Below the pieces are notes generated by a model. The model did no database searches. It saw only the letters and a list, made by a program, of their open reading frames with translations, and was not told the DNA's origin. Shown in pieces: positions 44,513 to 55,301 of a stretch of DNA of 64,000 nt. Every line of letters starts with the position of its first letter. Position 1 is the first letter of the stretch. Position numbers and translations under genes: made by a program. Origin of the DNA: Drosophila persimilis (taxonomy: Eukaryota > Arthropoda > Insecta > Diptera > Drosophilidae); contig NW_020825313.1 of assembly GCF_003286085.1 (NCBI RefSeq), positions 2,604,001 to 2,668,000 of the forward strand, read 5' to 3'.

Positions 44513-44977
44513 ATATATATTTATTTATTCCCGAGTATAGCACCAACACGTCCGCTTTAATCAATCGATTCTCAGTCAATAACTCCAGCCCAACTTCTGC
44601 AAGTTCAGCTAAGCGGTACCGAAACAAAAGCTCGAAGATCGGATGATATTTGGAAACTTTAACTGCATAATCGGATAATCTTAGGAACTTTAACTGCATA
44701 ATCGGATGATCTTTCGCCCAATTGAGCGAAATTTTGGTCAAGCTTTTAATCTATGTTCTCCCTACGCTACGCTACTCTCTTGGGTCAAGGTAAACGTGAC
44801 GTCTTTCACCTTAATGCGTGCGCTGCGCGCCGACTCTCTTTAGAAAGATTTTCAGAAAGCTTGCAGCTTACGATCCACTTTCGGAGTTACTATGTATCTG
44901 CACTTTTAAGCATTACGAAAAGAAAACTGTGCTTATCCGTGATGTTCCATACTCTTTCCCTAAATTCGGCCCCTACA
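44513..44977 (-). repeat. Ulysses-like 5' LTR, second part
   Basis: It continues the LTR split by G4 and ends GGCCCCTACA, the outer edge of the dimer. It matches 26930-27361 and 33730-34140. The flank right of it (CTATATAAATATA) should hold the target duplication, but the other flank is not in the window. Confidence 0.85.
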
Positions 44978-45238
44978 CTATATAAATATATAAATATAAA
45001 TTATATAAAAAACGGTTATACTCCATTTTTACCCGTTATTTCACAACGTACAAGCACTTACATCCATACGCACACATAAAAACAGCAGCAGCGGTGCATT
45101 CTTTTCGTTTTTCTTTTCGCTTTCGCTTCTTCACCGTTTGCTTGCGTTGTAGTTGTTGGGGGAATATTTTTCGGTGCTGCGCTTGACCGTAAAGGAACGA
45201 CAAGTGACGCGCTACCCTGCCTTTCGAGGGTATATTGT
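44978..45238 (+). repeat. Third copy of the 4730-5095 repeat family
   Basis: It contains CAGCAGCAGCGGTGCATT, TTTTCG runs, TTCACCGTTTGCTT and GTGACGCGCTACCCTGC with a GGGTATATT end, in the same order as at 4730-4865. No gene is seen. It directly precedes the INE-1-like element. Confidence 0.55.
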
Positions 45239-46371
45239 TATACCCGATACTCAAAATGAGTATTGGGGTATATTAGATTTGTGGTAAAAGTGGATGTGTG
45301 TAACGTCCAGAAGGAATCGTTTCCGACCCCATAAAGTATATATATTCTTGATCAGCATCAATAGCCGAGTCGATTGAGCCATGTCTGTCTGTCCGTCTGT
45401 CCGTCTGTCCGTCTGTCCGTCCGTCCGTCTGTCCGTCTGTCCGTCCCCTTCAGCGCCTAATGCTCAAAGACTATAAGAGCTAGAGCAACGATGTTTTGGA
45501 TCCAGACTTCTGTGATATGTCACTGCTACAAAAATATTTCAAAACTTTGCCTCGCCCACTTCCGCCCCCACAAAGGGCGAAAATCTGTGGCATCCACAAC
45601 TTTAAAGATACGAGAAAACAAAAAACGCAGAATCGCAGGGAATGACCATATCTTTTAGACTGCAGAATCTGAATTGGATCGTATTACTATTATAGCCAGC
45701 ATCAAGAAAACAATTTCATTTTTTCTCGCCCTGTCTCTCTCTAACACACAGGTAGCATAGGCGGCTTTGCTTAGAGTAAAACATTAGCGCCTAGATCTCA
45801 GAGACTATAAAAGCTAGAGCAACCAAATTTGGTATCCACACTCCTAATATATCAGACCGAGACGAGTTTGTTTCAAAATTTCGCCACACCCCCTTCCGCC
45901 CCCGCAAAGGATGCAAATCTGGGGATATTCACAAATCTCAAAGACTATTAACGCTAGAGTAACCAAATTTGGAATCCGCACTTCTCTTAGATCTCACTAT
46001 AAAACGTGTATCTCAAAATTTCGCCCCACCCCCTTCCGCCCACACAAAGGACGAAAATCTGTTGCATCCACAATATTGCAGATTCGAGAAAACTAAAAAC
46101 GGGGAATCATAGATAACGACCATATCTATCAGATTGCTGAATCTGGATCAGATCAGATAATTTTTGTAGCTAAAAGGAACAAATCAATTTGCAGTGGCTA
46201 CGCAGCGCGTGACATCACGCTCAGACTGATTTTCTGTCTCTCTCGCACGCACTCTTTGTCGTGTCGTTTAATATTAGCGGCGTCTGCCGGAGGAAAGCCA
46301 TACTGACTTAGTATCGGGTATAACTGTAGAGTTGCGGTGTCCGCAGCAACTCACAACGTTCCCCCTCGTTT
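45239..46371 (+). mobile_element. INE-1/DINE-1 (mini-me)-like non-autonomous Helentron, copy 1
   Basis: It starts with an imperfect hairpin (TATACCCGATACTC / GAGTATTGGGGTATA), then TTTCCGACCCCATAAAG and TCTTGATCAGCATCAATAG, which are hallmarks of INE-1/DINE-1. A (GTCY)n microsatellite follows (45382-45446). Internal units of about 130 bp are repeated (CCGCCCCCGCAAAGG, CCACACTCCT, CTATAAAACG). It ends with a hairpin (46329-46352: GAGTTGCGG / CCGCAGCAACTC) and CGTTCCCCCTCGTT. It has no coding capacity. Helentrons insert between T residues without target duplication. Confidence 0.75.
45382..45446. repeat. (GTCY)n microsatellite inside INE-1-like copy 1
   Basis: The run alternates GTCT and GTCC. 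It is the proto-microsatellite known from mini-me/DINE-1 elements. The other copy has a shorter tract (61103-61143). Confidence 0.9.
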
Positions 46372-46864
46372 TGTACTGTCGTTTTGAAACCGACTCCATA
46401 TAGTGGTACTTCGTGCCCCGATATTATTGCTCATCCTCATTCGTGCTTTGTTGGACATTTTTTTTCCTATTTAATCGTAGTATTTTATATGTATGTATAT
46501 ATTTCGGGCACGGGGTAAGATTTATATAATATAGATACTCGCAATAAATTCCACCAAGACCAAATATCCACGGTTAGTCGTTCAAAACTTCCACTTCTCC
46601 ATTTCCGCTCACCTGCTTTTCGACTCTGATACGCGTTATCGCCATCAGCCAACCATGCCCGCTGTTGAGAAGCAATCTCGCGCGAAGCGCGGGAGTTGGC
46701 TGAGTTTGACCCATCCACCCAGCTGTAACGGCTCAGTCACGACGCCCACATCTTCCCGTCTGGCCCAAGCTGAGCGAGGTCCGACCACGTCCAGGGCTCA
46801 CACACCACATGCTGCCGAGGCTTTGTTACTCCCCTAAGTAGACCCTCACACGGGCCATTGCACT
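46372..46864. other. Non-coding leader before BEL/Pao element 3 gag
   Basis: This stretch of mixed composition contains no supported gene and no LTR that I can pair with another copy. It is probably the remnant of the 5' leader or LTR of BEL/Pao element 3. Confidence 0.4.
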
Positions 46865-47326
46865 ATGGCCCAATCGGCAGCCCGTTCCGCACGATCTAAG
46901 TTTGCCTTGTCTGCAAGCAGACTGACACGCTTCGATCAGAAGCTTAGCGCTCCAGATGCTAGCACTCCAAGCCGCTCGCTCTCCCAAGTCTATCGAGATC
47001 AACTGCGAAGCCTGTGGGCGAAAGTGGACGGGGAGTTCGAGACCTGTGCGGACGCGATAGCGGAAGCGGATGCAGATATAGAGAACGCGAGGTTGGCTCC
47101 AGTGGAAAAACTGTTCCACCTCAATAAAAAAACGAGCGATGAGGCCCACGACATAGTGGCACAGGCTCCGCTCACAAACGAAGGTGTGGCGTCCGCATGG
47201 AATGCCCTCCGTGAGCGTTTCCAGAACAAGAGGCTGCTACTCAAAGCCCAGCTGAAGATACTTTTTAGTGCCCCAAATCAGCGAGTCAGCAGCAGCGCCA
47301 GAAGAGCTCCAGAGGGCCACAAGTGA
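46865..47326 (+). pseudogene. BEL/Pao element 3 gag fragment
   Basis: The 153-codon frame starts MAQSAARSARSKFAL. The C-terminal part matches the BEL gag core: HLNKKTSDEAHDIVAQAPLT and WNALRERFQNKRLLLKAQL, compare LNKRFNNKRLVFQAH in element 2. The middle of gag is missing, and zinc-knuckle remnants (NCNTCGDQHHTLLHR) follow in another frame near 47340-47390. Confidence 0.75.
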
Positions 47327-47394
47327 CTCACAAGCTCCCAAAACTGCAACACATGTGGAGACCAGCATCATACGCTGCTGCACCGTGTCTCTCC

Positions 47395-47930
47395 AGTTTC
47401 CAGCCAGTCCGTGTCCAATTTCGTACCACTTCCGACATCTGCCGAAGCTCAGCCCAGTGTACAGATTTATTTAGCCTCCGGCAAGAGGGCTGTACTCCTG
47501 GGCACGGCTATTATTAATATTTGTCACTTGGGGACAAACTTCCGCGCCAAGACAATCGACAAGAGCTCCGAGGTGACGTTCATTGGGGAACGTTTCTTCC
47601 AGATCCTTATGTTGCCATTCCGATTTGTGCAGGCACAGGTCTCGGGCTTCAATCAGACAATATACGCTGAGTCTAAGAAGCTCTGCCATTTTTCTATCGG
47701 TTCCCCGACTAAGCCGGGCTAACACTTGGACGCCACAGCCTATGTTCTGCCGTAACTATCAGGCAGCCTTCCCTCCCATCCGATCTCGCAGCAATCCTTG
47801 CGAGACTTGCCGAATCTGCCATGGGCAGACCCAATATTTGACGAAAGCTCACAAGTAGATGTCCTGATTGGCGCCGACATCCTTCCATGCATCCTCTTGA
47901 GCTGATCACAGACGAACATCTATGGATCTC
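47395..47930 (+). pseudogene. BEL/Pao element 3 protease remnant
   Basis: A segment reading VLLGTAIINICHLG then TIDKSSEVTFIGERFFQ aligns with the BEL protease (LLDSGSQTNFITEDL in element 1). The active-site D-S-G has become D-K-S, so catalysis is lost. Later pieces near 47860-47890 (DVLIGADILP in one frame) match the DUF1758-like end. Confidence 0.6.
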
Positions 47931-47974
47931 CCCTCAGACAGGAAACCATTTTCGGGTGGGTTCTTACAGGCCCA

Positions 47975-49524
47975 GTGCCAAACAAGGTACAATGCAGGGT
48001 CTCATCCTTCTCCACGCAAGTTTCCACCGAGCTAGAGACTCCGTTAGACAAACTCCTCACAAAGTTTTGGGAGGTGGAGGATATTCCTACTAAAATAGTA
48101 AGCGCGTCGGATTCGTACAGCGAAACAAATTTCCTCCGAACAACGTCGAGAGCGCCAAGCGGGAAATACGTCGTCCCGTTACCGTTTCGCGACCCAGATC
48201 ATCTCGGACCAGATCTGGGGTATTCAAGGACAATCGCGCTGGCCCATTTCCTAAGGAACGAAAATCGCTTGAAAAGAAACATTCCTCTACAAGAGCAGTA
48301 CGACTCCGTAATCCAAGAATACCTAGAGCTTGATCACATGACAGAAGTTCCTCCGACTCAATCTACTACCTTCCGTACCACGCTGTCTTCAAGCCGGAGA
48401 GCACTAACACTAACGCATCCAGCTTTTCGAACAACGTTGTGAGTTTGAATGATCTTCTGCACGCAGGGCCCGGTCCTCCAATCTAACTTGACCCTCCAGA
48501 TCCTAAAGTGGTGTTATTTCCGATGCTTTTTCAACGCAGACCAAAATCACCAAGATATATCGCCAAATTTGGGTTGATCGGAAACACAACTCTTACCAGG
48601 GAATATTATTTTGATTCAAATACGCCTATGAACTAAAGTTGTGTGTTGCAAGTGTTGCAACAGCTAGCAGGCGACGTCCAGTCCAAATTTCCGCAAGCAA
48701 GTCACATTATCCGGTCATTCATGTATGAGGCTCGACTAGCGATCCCATAGTTGCAGGCCGCAGTTAGCTCTGCAGGTTTTCAGCTGAAGAAGTGGACTTC
48801 AAACCACAAAGCTATTCTGGCAGGAATTCCGAGTGCTCATCTTCTCCACAATGATTTTCTGGCGATTGACGAAAAGAGCACGGCAAGGACTCTCGGGATT
48901 CGCTGTGAAGCGACTTTAAACGAGTTATTTTTTTTCCCTCCCGAGTTGGCGCCTGATTCGTCACCATGTCACCAAGCGAGCAGTTCTGTCCCAGATCGTA
49001 AGGCTGTTCGACCCGGCAGGGTGGTTGTCCCCATTCATTGTCCGGTCCAAAATCTTCATGCAAGAAATCTGGTTGGCGGACCAGAGATGGGACGCTGAGC
49101 TGCCAAGCAAGATGTGCCAGAGTTGGACTGATTCCACCATACTCCTCGCCTGGTTGGCAAAGCCCACGTGTCACTGTCACGTTCGTGGCCAACCGAGTAA
49201 CTAGGATATCACAAGCGTCCGATATTGAGCCCGATTGAGAAGTGGTGCCACGTTCCCTCCAATCAGAACCCCGCGGACTTAGCCAGCAGAGGCGTGCCGT
49301 TACAGGAGTTAGTTGAGAACCAACTCTCGGGCACAGACCACTTTGACTGCAGAGGAGCCAAGATCATTGGCCCGCACCAGTTAACCAGTTATGACCTTAG
49401 AGCAGCGTGCTGTAAAGGTTCATTTCGCACTCAACCCAGCCGAAGACTTCCTCGAACGATTCTCCAATCCGGCAAGAGCTCTACGAGTCCCTGCCTAATT
49501 GGTAAGTGTCCAATGCCAAGGTAA
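47975..49524 (+). pseudogene. BEL/Pao element 3 RT and RNase H fragments
   Basis: The pol N-terminus is open at 47975-48442 (LLTKFWEVEDIP, YVVPLPFRDP, YLELDHMTEVP). RT pieces follow in several frames: SLNDLLHAGP near 48430, then the AGFQLKKWTSNH segment at 48751. The RNase H end reads CHVPSNQNPADLASRGVPLQEL near 49245. The YxDD motif is not visible and parts of RT are deleted. Confidence 0.75.
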
Positions 49525-50699
49525 AGTTATATCCTGAACATGAACCCTCTCCTGGACCGTCATGGGTTGATCAGAGCATGCGGCCGCGTCGCATTTTCTG
49601 AAATGCTAAAATATGTAGAACTACATCCGATTATTCTTCCATATAATTGCCGATTATCTCGCTAAGCTATGAAGCGTTTTAATAACTCTTGCAATTTTGA
49701 ATTTAATGAAAGTCAAGAGGTTGTATATAATTCACAATTTATTTGCATATGTAAACCAACTTATCGCGTATGTACGTGTGGGGGTTATTGGGCGAAAGAT
49801 TGATGCGAGAATGTTAATCTAATAGCTGCGGCGATTAGCTCAAGACTAAAAATGCAAGGGTTGACGGGCCAAATTGCCGGGCCCTATGCAGCTAGTGGAC
49901 GTTGGAAATTACAACAACAACAAAATGCATTTCTTTTGGGCCGCACCACTGGCAATAATTTACAATATTTCTGCTTGACCCGACACTCGCCTTCTCGCGC
50001 AAGTCACACACCGCAAAACTCTTCATGGCGGCAACCAATTAATGGTGCGCCTCATTCGCATTGGATCCTTAAGGTTCAAAGTCTTATGAAAGAGGTTGTG
50101 AGCTCCTGCAAAATCTGCATTATCCATAAATAAAGGTTGCAGACCCAAATGATGGGAAATATTCCAACTGAGCGTACGTCGTTTTCCAGACCGTTTACGC
50201 TTACAGGGATTGACTACGCGGTTCCTTTCGAAATACAAAACTATACAGGAATAGTTGATCACTTGAATGTCTGATCACTAAAGGGTATGTTGCGTATTCG
50301 TGTGCTTCTCCACAAAAGCGATACACTTGGAAACCATGTCCGACATCACCCCCCGAGAAATTTCTCGCCGCCCTCGCTCGGTTCGCCGCAAGGCACGGGT
50401 GTCCGCAGCGTGTCTATTCAGATACTGGAAAAACATTCGTGGGTGCAACAACACTGCTTTCCCGTGATTTCTTTGACGCGTTCAAGGACTCCGTTACTGA
50501 TGCGTAAAGCCATCAGCGGGTTTCGTAGCATTTCATCCCACCAGGAGCTCCACATATGGGAGGTCTAAGGGAAGGCACAGTGAAGAGCTTTAAAACTCTC
50601 TTCTAAAAAGTCACGTCCACTCGGAGATATACCTTTGAAGAGCTGTCTACGCTTTTCGCTTTAAATCCGACGGAATTGTTAGCCATTACTCCCGGGTGT
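49525..50699 (+). pseudogene. BEL/Pao element 3 integrase, interrupted
   Basis: It reads LNMNPLLDRHGLIRACGRV and ELHPIILPYNCRLSR up to about 49661, then an unrelated insert. It resumes near 50004 with HRKTLHGGNQLMVRLIRIG and SSCKICIIHK (zinc-binding part). Core motifs follow: GIDYAVPF, ARHGCPQRVYSDTGKTFVG, and a PPGAPHMGGL-like piece (SSHQELHIWEV in a shifted frame). It ends at NPTELLAITPGCFL, where LOA element B begins. Confidence 0.75.
49662..50003. other. Unidentified ~340-bp insert in BEL/Pao element 3 integrase
   Basis: Integrase homology stops at 49661 and resumes near 50004. The insert has no supported gene and no terminal inverted repeat that I can see. It contains an AACAACAACAA run (49912-49922). 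Confidence 0.55.
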
Positions 50700-53258
50700 T
50701 TCCTCTAATGTGTACACCTTTTTCCAGTCTTCGGGTCCCAGAGATGAGATAGTTTTGATGTCGAGGCAAGTTTGGGGGATCATGTAACCAGTGGATCCGG
50801 TCATGTCCCTGCCAATTAAACTGTGCCCGCAATCTCTGACGATATATTTCCTGATGCGATGAGGTGAATATCCAGGGGGTCGATTCCGAGTATAGTTTCG
50901 AGTGCTTTTGTTGGGGTTGACCTCAGCGCCCCTGTAATACAGAGCAGAGCCTGTCGCTGAGTCTTTTCCATAAGCTTATGGTATGTCTTCTTTTCAATAG
51001 CCTGCCACCACACTAAGGCTCCATACAGCAGAGTTGGTCGCACCACCGAGATGTAGATCCAGTGCATTAGAGCAGGTGATAGGCCCATGTGCTGCTGAGC
51101 ATCTTCTCGGATGCATAAAGCGAAATGGTAGCCTTCTTCACCATTTCCTCTACATTGGATCTCCAAGCCAGCTTGCTGTCCAGTACTGTGCCTAGGTATT
51201 TCACCTGTGCTTTTGGAGTCAGCCTAGTTTGGTCAATTTTTGGGGGGGTCCATATCGGTACCTTGTACCTCTTGGTAAAGAGGATGAGGTCCGCGTTGAT
51301 ACTGAGTCCTACCTCTTCCGCCCACTCACGTATCTCCCTGAGTGTACGTTCCATTAAGGAGCTGAGGGTCGATGGACATACACCCGTAATAAGAATGCTT
51401 ATGTCATCTGCATAGACTTTTATCTTTGGGGCCTTCCTTTCAAATCTCTTAATGAGGTCGTCGACCACCAAATTCCACAGTAGTGGCGACAGGACTCCAC
51501 CCTGAGGTGTGCCTCTGTGTGCCCCCTTTACCATGGAAGCAGTGCCCCACTCCGATTGCACCCGTCTACAACTTAGGAGGTTTTTGATCCAGACGTTGAT
51601 TGCAGGGTGTATGTTATTCGCTTCTAGGCGACTTGTTATTGCGGTTGTGGCCACGTTGTTGAATGCTCCTGAGATGTCCACAAATGCTCCCAAAGCATAC
51701 TTTTTGTTGTGAAGGGCGCTCTCGATGGTGGCTACTAGCGAGTGTAGTGCCGTCTCCACTGATTTCCCTTTGGGGTAGGCGTGTTGCTTCGTTGACATCA
51801 GTCCCCCTACCTCATTCCTGATGTGTAAATCTAACAGCTTTTCTATTGTTTTTAGTATAAAGGAGGTAGGGCTTATCGGTCTGTAATCCTTGGGACTCAC
51901 GTGGCTGCACTTTCCTGCCTTTGGGAGGAAGACAACTCTCGAGGTTCTCCATTGGACAGGGATATAGCCCGTACTTAGGCATGCTGAGTATATTTCGAAG
52001 AGCCATGGGGTAATAACCTCTTTGGTCAACTGCATCATGGCTGGGAATATCCCGTCCAGTCCTGGTGCTTTTATGGCCGCAAAGGAGTCTATGGACTAGT
52101 GGATTCTCTTAGTGATTAACAGACCTGTTGGGGGGTGCTGTTTCTCGGTTGCCAGGTCCTGATGCTCCTTGGCGTCAATGACCTCGGTGCATACAAGGAA
52201 TTGCGAATCCATTAGTGCTGTTAGGGCTTCTTTACTGCCCTCTGTCCACTGTCCACTGTCTAGTTTTAGTTGGCTCTGTACTGTGAGCTGTTTTGAAAGC
52301 AGCTTCCGGAGCCTAGCGGTTTCGGGCACTTTCTCGATGTTGGAGCAGAAGTTTCTCCATTAGTTCCTTTGTGCCTTACGTATTTCCTTCTTGTAGCTCC
52401 TAAGTAGGATTTTATATTCCTCATTGACAATCTCTTCGTTCGCTTGTTTGGCGATCTTAAAGGATTCCTTGAGGTTGTTCCTTTGGAGAGAGAGATCTCG
52501 GTTCCACCAGAGCGGCTTGGACCTCCTCTTCGTTCTCGAGGGTTTGCACGATGCATGGTAGGCGTTCAGTAACTCGTTGGATAGGGTCTTTAGGCACTTC
52601 TCTATATCCTCCGCGGATTTCACTGAGCCCGGATTCGCGAGCTTCGAAGTAACTGTCTTTTTAAGCTTTACCCAGTTTGTGTTCCGGGGGTTTCTATAGA
52701 TTTTTATCTTCGAAGAGTGTTTGAATTCGCACTTGAACTGAATGTACTTATGGTCTGAGAAGGATGGTCTTTCGAGGTCTCTCCAGTCAGATACCAAGGT
52801 ACTCTTTCCCGTGACAAGAGTTAGGTCTAGCACGTTTGACGAGGTGGGACCCACGAAGGTGTGTTCCTCCTCCACGTTTGCTACGTCTAAGTTAGTGGAT
52901 AAGATAAAGTCTAGGAGCGACTCACCTCTATCATTGATTTCGGGGCTTCCCCACTTATTGTGATGGGCGTTGGCGTCTGCGCCCATTAGAAGTTGGAGAT
53001 TTTTGAAAACGGCTTCTGTCACCAGACTCCTAAGTTCTTCCGGTGGTGCGGTCCTGTCGTGTGCCATCTAGCAGGAAGCTGCCAAAAGGCGCCTTTGCTC
53101 GCTCTTCAGCGAGCATGGACTTTAGCCGGATCAATCCACGCAATCCACTGCTGCTGGACTAAAGCGATGTCCGCGGGCCCTTGCTCCATGGTAATGAGGA
53201 GCTCCGCCGACGCTATCTTGCCCTTATGGAAGTTGAACTGCAGCACCCTTAGTGTCAT
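50700..53258 (-). pseudogene. LOA B ORF2: endonuclease and reverse transcriptase
   Basis: The start is probably the ATG at 53256-53258 (MTLRVLQFNFHKGKIASAE), eight bases after the ORF1 stop. The endonuclease has lost about 55 residues near 53100 but keeps MGADANAHHNKW and SFSDHKYIQF. RT shows GLDGIFPA, VVFLPKAGK, DYRPISPTSF, FVDISGAFNN, RGTPQGGVLSPLLWN and YADD. Breaks include a stop at 52096-52098 and frameshifts near 52360 and 51110. The last readable part is LLCITGALRSTP and a few residues beyond. Confidence 0.85.
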
Positions 53259-53265
53259 GGGTAGC

Positions 53266-54651
53266 TTACTCAACTTCACACGACGGGTTGACTATGATCG
53301 TCAGGTCACCGTCCTCCTCCTCCTCCGAGTCGTCCAGCGCAAGACCCTGGGCGGCCTCCACTATGGTCTCGAGACCTAGGTCTTTTTTGACCTCGCCTGC
53401 CTGGAGGGTGTGCGCATCTTTGTCCTCGGGGTGGCGTTTTTTCAATCGTAGGTATACGCTACCTACGACACACGCAATCTTCCCGAACTTGGGATACAAG
53501 ATGTCCTCCGCCTCCTGGCTTATCTGGAGGATCACGTGCTGGCCTCCCTCGTTGGGTAGTGGGCTACCGGCGTGCAGAACCTTCCAGTCAGCCGTTGGCA
53601 CGTCCGGATTTTGCCTCTGCAGCAGCTTCAGTGCTCGCTCCCCCTGGACAGCAATGGGGAAGAGCACCTTCGCCATTGGTATGGACGGGATCAGCCCGGT
53701 CAGGATCACCACCTCCAGCTTGGCCCCATCCCACAGAGCTTCCAGAAGGGGCACCTTCTGCACCACCCACTGCCGCGTTGGGTCGTCGTTTTATTTGAGG
53801 ATCTTGACCACGTTCAGCCATCCCGCTCCATCGAACGTGGGCATGGGAGCGCTGGGGTCCTCCTCCATTCGCGTGAACAGTGATTCAACGACCTGCGCGT
53901 GGACTAACTTCCACTGCGCCTTCCCATCCCATTCTCGTCGCTGCGGTCGATCAAGGCCACAATGAGATGTCTCTTGGACACTTCGCTCATGGCCTTCTGT
54001 CTCGGCTTCCTTGCCTTCGGCTGGGGGGTGGCCACCTTGGGCCCGCGTTGCCGCTTGCTCGCCGGAGTGACTTTGGCAGCACTCTCGATCGAGCGTTGCC
54101 TCTTGGAGCGTTGCCAACATCTCCTCCACCTTGTTGGCGTATCCACCGTTTGTTGCTTTCATCTGGGGCAGTTGCGCGTAGTGTTTGCAACCCTCCTGTA
54201 CCTGTTGCTCAGCACTGGCTAGTTTAGACTTCTCCTCTTGGGAGATATCCGCCTTGCCCTGGAGCCGGCCCAGTAACTTGAGGGCCTTATACTGAGCTTT
54301 TGCCTTCATCCCCTCCCTGGAACGCTTTGACCCTTCCCTACGCAGGGAGCTGCTACCTGGTTCCGGCGAGCGGAGAAGGCTTTCTTCTTCTGTTTTGCTA
54401 ATGGATAGCACGCTCTCCGGGTCCGAGTCTGTGTCGACAGCGGCACCCGCGCGGCTCACCCTGCAACGCGCCGTTTTTGTAGCAGTAGTATTACAACTGA
54501 CATGGCCTGCTCCCGCCATGCACGAGATGTGACCGCTGCCGACACGCAGAGAGGATTGCTCCTCCCCGTGCCCGCCGGTGTTAGCAGTCACGCTTTCCAC
54601 CGACGTTTGGGTTGACATCCCAACCCGTGTTTGCTCCTTTCCAGCCTCCAT
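53266..54651 (-). pseudogene. LOA B ORF1
   Basis: The frame starts MEAGKEQTRVGMSTQ. The first half is low-complexity, charged and probably disordered, with basic clusters (KRSREGMKAKAQYKALKLL). The second half is the DUF4780-like domain with VPTADWKVLHAGSP, as in LOA A (TADWKVV). One in-frame TAA at 53791-53793 interrupts it. The C-terminus is acidic. It would bind element RNA. Confidence 0.7.
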
Positions 54652-54920
54652 GTTTGGCCCGAAAGTCCATACTGGTTAACATTTTTCGGGGGGACCACCC
54701 CCTAGCGTTTTATGCCTGGCCGTCAGGCACCTCTAACCATTTCCCTGGTTCAGTCCCCCCGACTTTAGATCGAGAAGACGATGGACCATTACCTTAAATA
54801 GATACTGCATTATCCCGGACAGGGCAAGCGATAGTGCATTACCCTCGCCCGGGATAATGCAGTGCCCATTGCCCAGCCGGCACCCTCGTGGAGGGTTAAG
54901 ATAGAGGATTTTTGCCAGCC

Positions 54921-55221
54921 TCACTCAATCAGTAATCGTTGGCAATATTGAAAGCCCTCAACCAACAGTTTTGTAAAAGGTGGAAGGTGTACCTCAAGGA
55001 AGACGCCAACTCCAAGTCTACAGGTTGGCGATATGGTGTTCGTCAATGAGGACAACTTGTCATCTAATGAATGGCGGCTCGGAAGGGTAAAGTCCGTGTA
55101 CCCCGTCGACGACGATAGGGTCCGTGTGGTGGATATCCTTACTGCCCGCGATATCCTCAAAAGACCGGTTGTAAAGGTCGTTCTCCTGCCAGTAGAGCCC
55201 CGTAGTTCCACTCAACAATAA
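54921..55221 (+). pseudogene. BEL/Pao element 3 integrase C-terminus (DUF5641-like)
   Basis: It resumes with QQFCKRWKVYLKE, then GDMVFVNEDNLSSNEWRLG and VRVVDILTARDILKRPVVKV, the conserved end of BEL pol (compare GDLVIVAEDNLPPQQW in element 1). One frame change lies near 55030. The stop is at 55219-55221. Confidence 0.8.
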
Positions 55222-55301
55222 CGTTAATGTACTCACGTTAATGTCCCACTCACAGCTCCTTACTAATACTTCCTAAACATTTATATTCCATCCTAGTTAT
55301 T

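Larger units (their letters stand above)
26740..44977 (-). mobile_element. Ulysses-like gypsy retrotransposon, tandem dimer with shared LTR
   Basis: On the minus strand, reading from right, the order is: LTR (44977-44513 plus 37916-36284), primer site, RING gene, INE-1 fragment, gag, LTR (34140-31969), primer site, RING gene, INE-1 fragment, gag, pol, LTR (27361-26740). The LTR begins TGTAG and ends CTACA, a 5-bp inverted repeat. LTR length (about 2.17 kb) and a tRNA-Lys primer site fit Ulysses of D. virilis; Osvaldo is a related alternative. The upstream unit has lost all of pol together with the adjacent LTR edge. Dimers of this shape usually arise by LTR-LTR recombination or integration at an LTR. 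Confidence 0.8.
50700..54920 (-). mobile_element. LOA-clade non-LTR retrotransposon B, 3' truncated
   Basis: On the minus strand it has a 5' leader (54920-54652), ORF1 and ORF2. ORF2 stops after the RT thumb region and never reaches RNase H, so the 3' end is missing. It interrupts the integrase C-terminus of BEL/Pao element 3, with some loss of target. It differs from LOA elements A and C in sequence. Confidence 0.8.
46865..55221 (+). mobile_element. BEL/Pao LTR retrotransposon 3, decayed, split by LOA element B
   Basis: Fragments of gag, protease, RT, RNase H and integrase occur in order on the plus strand with many frame breaks. The integrase is interrupted by a ~340-bp unknown insert (49662-50003). 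It is interrupted again by LOA element B (50700-54920), after which the DUF5641-like end resumes. LTRs are not recognised. It is the most eroded of the three BEL elements. Confidence 0.8.

Noticed and set aside
45382-45446. Short regular repeats that might suggest a CRISPR-like or satellite array
   Set aside because: This is a tetranucleotide GTCY microsatellite within an INE-1-like element; there are no spacers.
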